The position numbers and the translations under genes are program-made. The notes under the pieces were generated by a model. It was given only the letters and a program-made list of their open reading frames with translations, made no database searches and was not told the DNA's origin. Below are positions 6,035 to 7,068 of a stretch of DNA of 7,068 bases, piece by piece. The DNA lies in assembly GCA_945928585.1 (NCBI GenBank), contig CAMENQ010000123.1, positions 1 through 7,068 on the forward strand, in the 5' to 3' direction. Position 1 is the first letter of the stretch, and every line of letters starts with the position of its first letter. This DNA comes from an uncultured Roseburia sp. (lineage in GTDB: Bacteria > Bacillota > Clostridia > Lachnospirales > Lachnospiraceae).

Positions 6035-6988
6035 TTAATTTCTCCTGTCTGTCTGCTTTCCTGATGTAACCTTGATGAATACATCCTCAAGAGATGTATT
6101 TGAGTAGCTCATACCCACAATAGGGCATTTTGCTGCTGCAAATGCATAGAACACGTCTTCTCTTAAGTCCTTTTCTACTCCTGTGGATACTAAAGCTCTT
6201 GTACATTCCTCCTCAGTATCATTATGTACCTCAAATTTTGTTACATCAGACATTTTATTAAGTATAGCCTTTACCTTATAGTCAGGTGCCTTCACGACTA
6301 TCTCTATGGTATTTGAACCGGACACATGCTTTCCCAGATTATTCGGTGTATCTCTTGCCACAAGTTCTCCATGTGCAATAATGATAACCTCATCACATAC
6401 GGCACTTACCTCCTGCATAATATGTGTACTTAAAATAACCGTATGCTTTTTGCTTAGTCCCTTTATAACGTCTCTTATCTCTACTATCTGCTTTGGATCA
6501 AGTCCTACAGTAGGCTCGTCCAGTATAATAACCTCCGGATATCCCAGTATGGCCTGTGCAAGACCTACTCTCTGCTTATATCCCTTTGAAAGGTTTTTTA
6601 TGAGTCTGTCCATAACATCCTCTATACCTGTAAGCTTTGCTATATCCTTAAACTGTTCTGCTCTTTCTTTCCTTGTCAGTCCCTTAAGGTCTGCTGAAAA
6701 TTCCAGATATTCCTTTGGTGTCATATCCATATAAAGTGGCGGTATCTCAGGAAGGTAGCCTATACATTTTTTGGCCTCCTCAGGCTCCTCGTAAATGTCA
6801 TGTCCATTTACAATAACCTGTCCCGACGTAGCTGCCAGGTAACCTGTGATAATATTCATTGTAGTTGACTTTCCCGCACCATTTGGTCCCAAAAATCCAT
6901 ATATCTTACCTTTTTCAATTTTAAAGCTAAGATCGTTTACTGCTAAATGGTCACCGTATTTTTTAACAAGATTTTTTACTTCAATCAA
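6035..6988 (-). CDS. ABC transporter ATP-binding protein, GldA/CcmA-like
   Basis: This 317-residue nucleotide-binding subunit would power the permease and accessory proteins encoded downstream. The motifs are complete: Walker A GPNGAGKST (34-42), Q-loop region GYLPEIPPLY (77-86), signature LSKGY (133-137), Walker B VIILDE (153-158), D-loop GLDPKQ (162-167) and H-loop STH with His189. The Q-loop has Glu81 in place of Gln, which is normal for GldA-like proteins rather than a defect. Residues from about 215 form the C-terminal extension common in ABC-2 ATPases (DUF4162-like). Translation starts at TTG (6988-6986): no ATG is available in frame nearby, residue 2 onward (IEVKNLVKKYG) is the expected family N-terminus, and AAGGAGGAG lies 6 nt upstream. 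It is the first gene of the operon within the window. Confident as an ABC ATPase; the substrate cannot be read from it. Confidence 0.95.
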   Translation of the reverse strand: MIEVKNLVKKYGDHLAVNDLSFKIEKGKIYGFLGPNGAGKSTTMNIITGYLAATSGQVIVNGHDIYEEPEEAKKCIGYLPEIPPLYMDMTPKEYLEFSADLKGLTRKERAEQFKDIAKLTGIEDVMDRLIKNLSKGYKQRVGLAQAILGYPEVIILDEPTVGLDPKQIVEIRDVIKGLSKKHTVILSTHIMQEVSAVCDEVIIIAHGELVARDTPNNLGKHVSGSNTIEIVVKAPDYKVKAILNKMSDVTKFEVHNDTEEECTRALVSTGVEKDLREDVFYAFAAAKCPIVGMSYSNTSLEDVFIKVTSGKQTDRRN

Positions 6989-6994
6989 CGGTTT

Positions 6995-7003
6995 CTCCTC
7001 CTT
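6995..7003 (-). promoter_or_regulatory. Ribosome binding site that fixes the TTG start of the ABC ATPase
   Basis: AAGGAGGAG on the minus strand ends 6 nt before the TTG at 6988. Such a strong site probably compensates for the weaker start codon and excludes the internal Met residues as starts. Confidence 0.85.
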
Positions 7004-7040
7004 GTTCCTTTTACAAACCTGTGTCTTAGTTTAAGGCACA

Positions 7041-7068
7041 AATATAGTGCATTGTATATATACACACA
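7041..7068 (-). promoter_or_regulatory. Partial promoter candidate of the ABC operon, cut by the window edge
   Basis: On the minus strand TATATT (7046-7041) could be the -10. With a 17-bp spacer, the -35 would be one unseen base followed by TGTGT (7068-7064), so it cannot be judged fully. The start point would fall near 7034, giving a short leader of about 45 nt. Confidence 0.25.
7053..7064. promoter_or_regulatory. 12-bp perfect palindrome upstream of the ABC operon, possible operator
   Basis: TGTATATATACA equals its own reverse complement and lies almost entirely in the spacer of the partial promoter candidate, a usual site for repressor binding. TGTA-TACA half-sites are typical of dimeric regulators such as the GntR family. 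No regulator gene is visible, and an alternating TA tract can be palindromic by chance. Confidence 0.3.

Noticed and set aside
6306..6734. 142-residue plus-strand frame opposite the ABC ATPase
   Set aside because: It is antisense to the region carrying the signature, Walker B and H-loop of a clear ABC ATPase, and has no ribosome binding site or recognisable motif.
6746..6748. Glu81 in the Q-loop of the ATPase as a defective catalytic residue
   Set aside because: A YLPE variant is usual in GldA/CcmA-like ATPases and all other nucleotide-binding motifs are intact.
2069..6988. Assignment of the operon to gliding motility
   Set aside because: Only the GldA/F/G-like families are shared; no gliding-specific gene is visible and the host looks like a Firmicute.

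Overview
This is an AT-rich window, apparently from a low-GC Firmicute. The short spacings, AGGAGG-type ribosome binding sites, lysine-rich N-termini and gene content all resemble gut Clostridia of the Lachnospiraceae type. That placement is inferred from style and gene content, not from any marker gene.

Layout. On the left edge (minus strand) is a small three-helix membrane protein of unknown function, possibly the first part of a larger membrane sensor. It is read leftward from a good candidate promoter. A 311-bp divergent intergenic region separates it from lgt (plus strand), which encodes a prolipoprotein diacylglyceryl transferase with a variant active-site signature. Lgt converges tail-to-tail, with only 43 bp between stop codons, on a minus-strand gene for a 122-residue asparagine-rich lipoprotein. 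Such a lipoprotein is the kind of protein Lgt modifies. Its leader can fold into a 15-bp hairpin whose 3' arm is the Shine-Dalgarno sequence and which is followed by a U-rich tract. Just upstream is a compact, highly palindromic block of about 100 bp that looks like a dispersed intergenic repeat.

The right two thirds is one minus-strand operon of four genes, in transcription order: ABC ATPase (TTG start, strong ribosome binding site), ABC-2 type permease, a GldG-like membrane-anchored auxiliary protein (ABC_transp_aux family), and a DUF4340 membrane-anchored protein. The last two overlap by ATGA. The first three correspond in family to GldA, GldF and GldG of Bacteroidetes gliding motility, but nothing else of that machinery is visible. 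The substrate and role are unknown. I read it as an ABC complex at the cytoplasmic membrane with two large, mostly extracytoplasmic accessory subunits. A perfect 12-bp palindrome lies in the spacer of a partial promoter at the right edge and could be an operator.

The most interesting items are the four-gene Gld-like/DUF4340 system, the SD-sequestering hairpin of the Asn-rich lipoprotein, the lipoprotein itself, and the palindromic block. No RNA genes, CRISPR arrays or transposase genes were seen.
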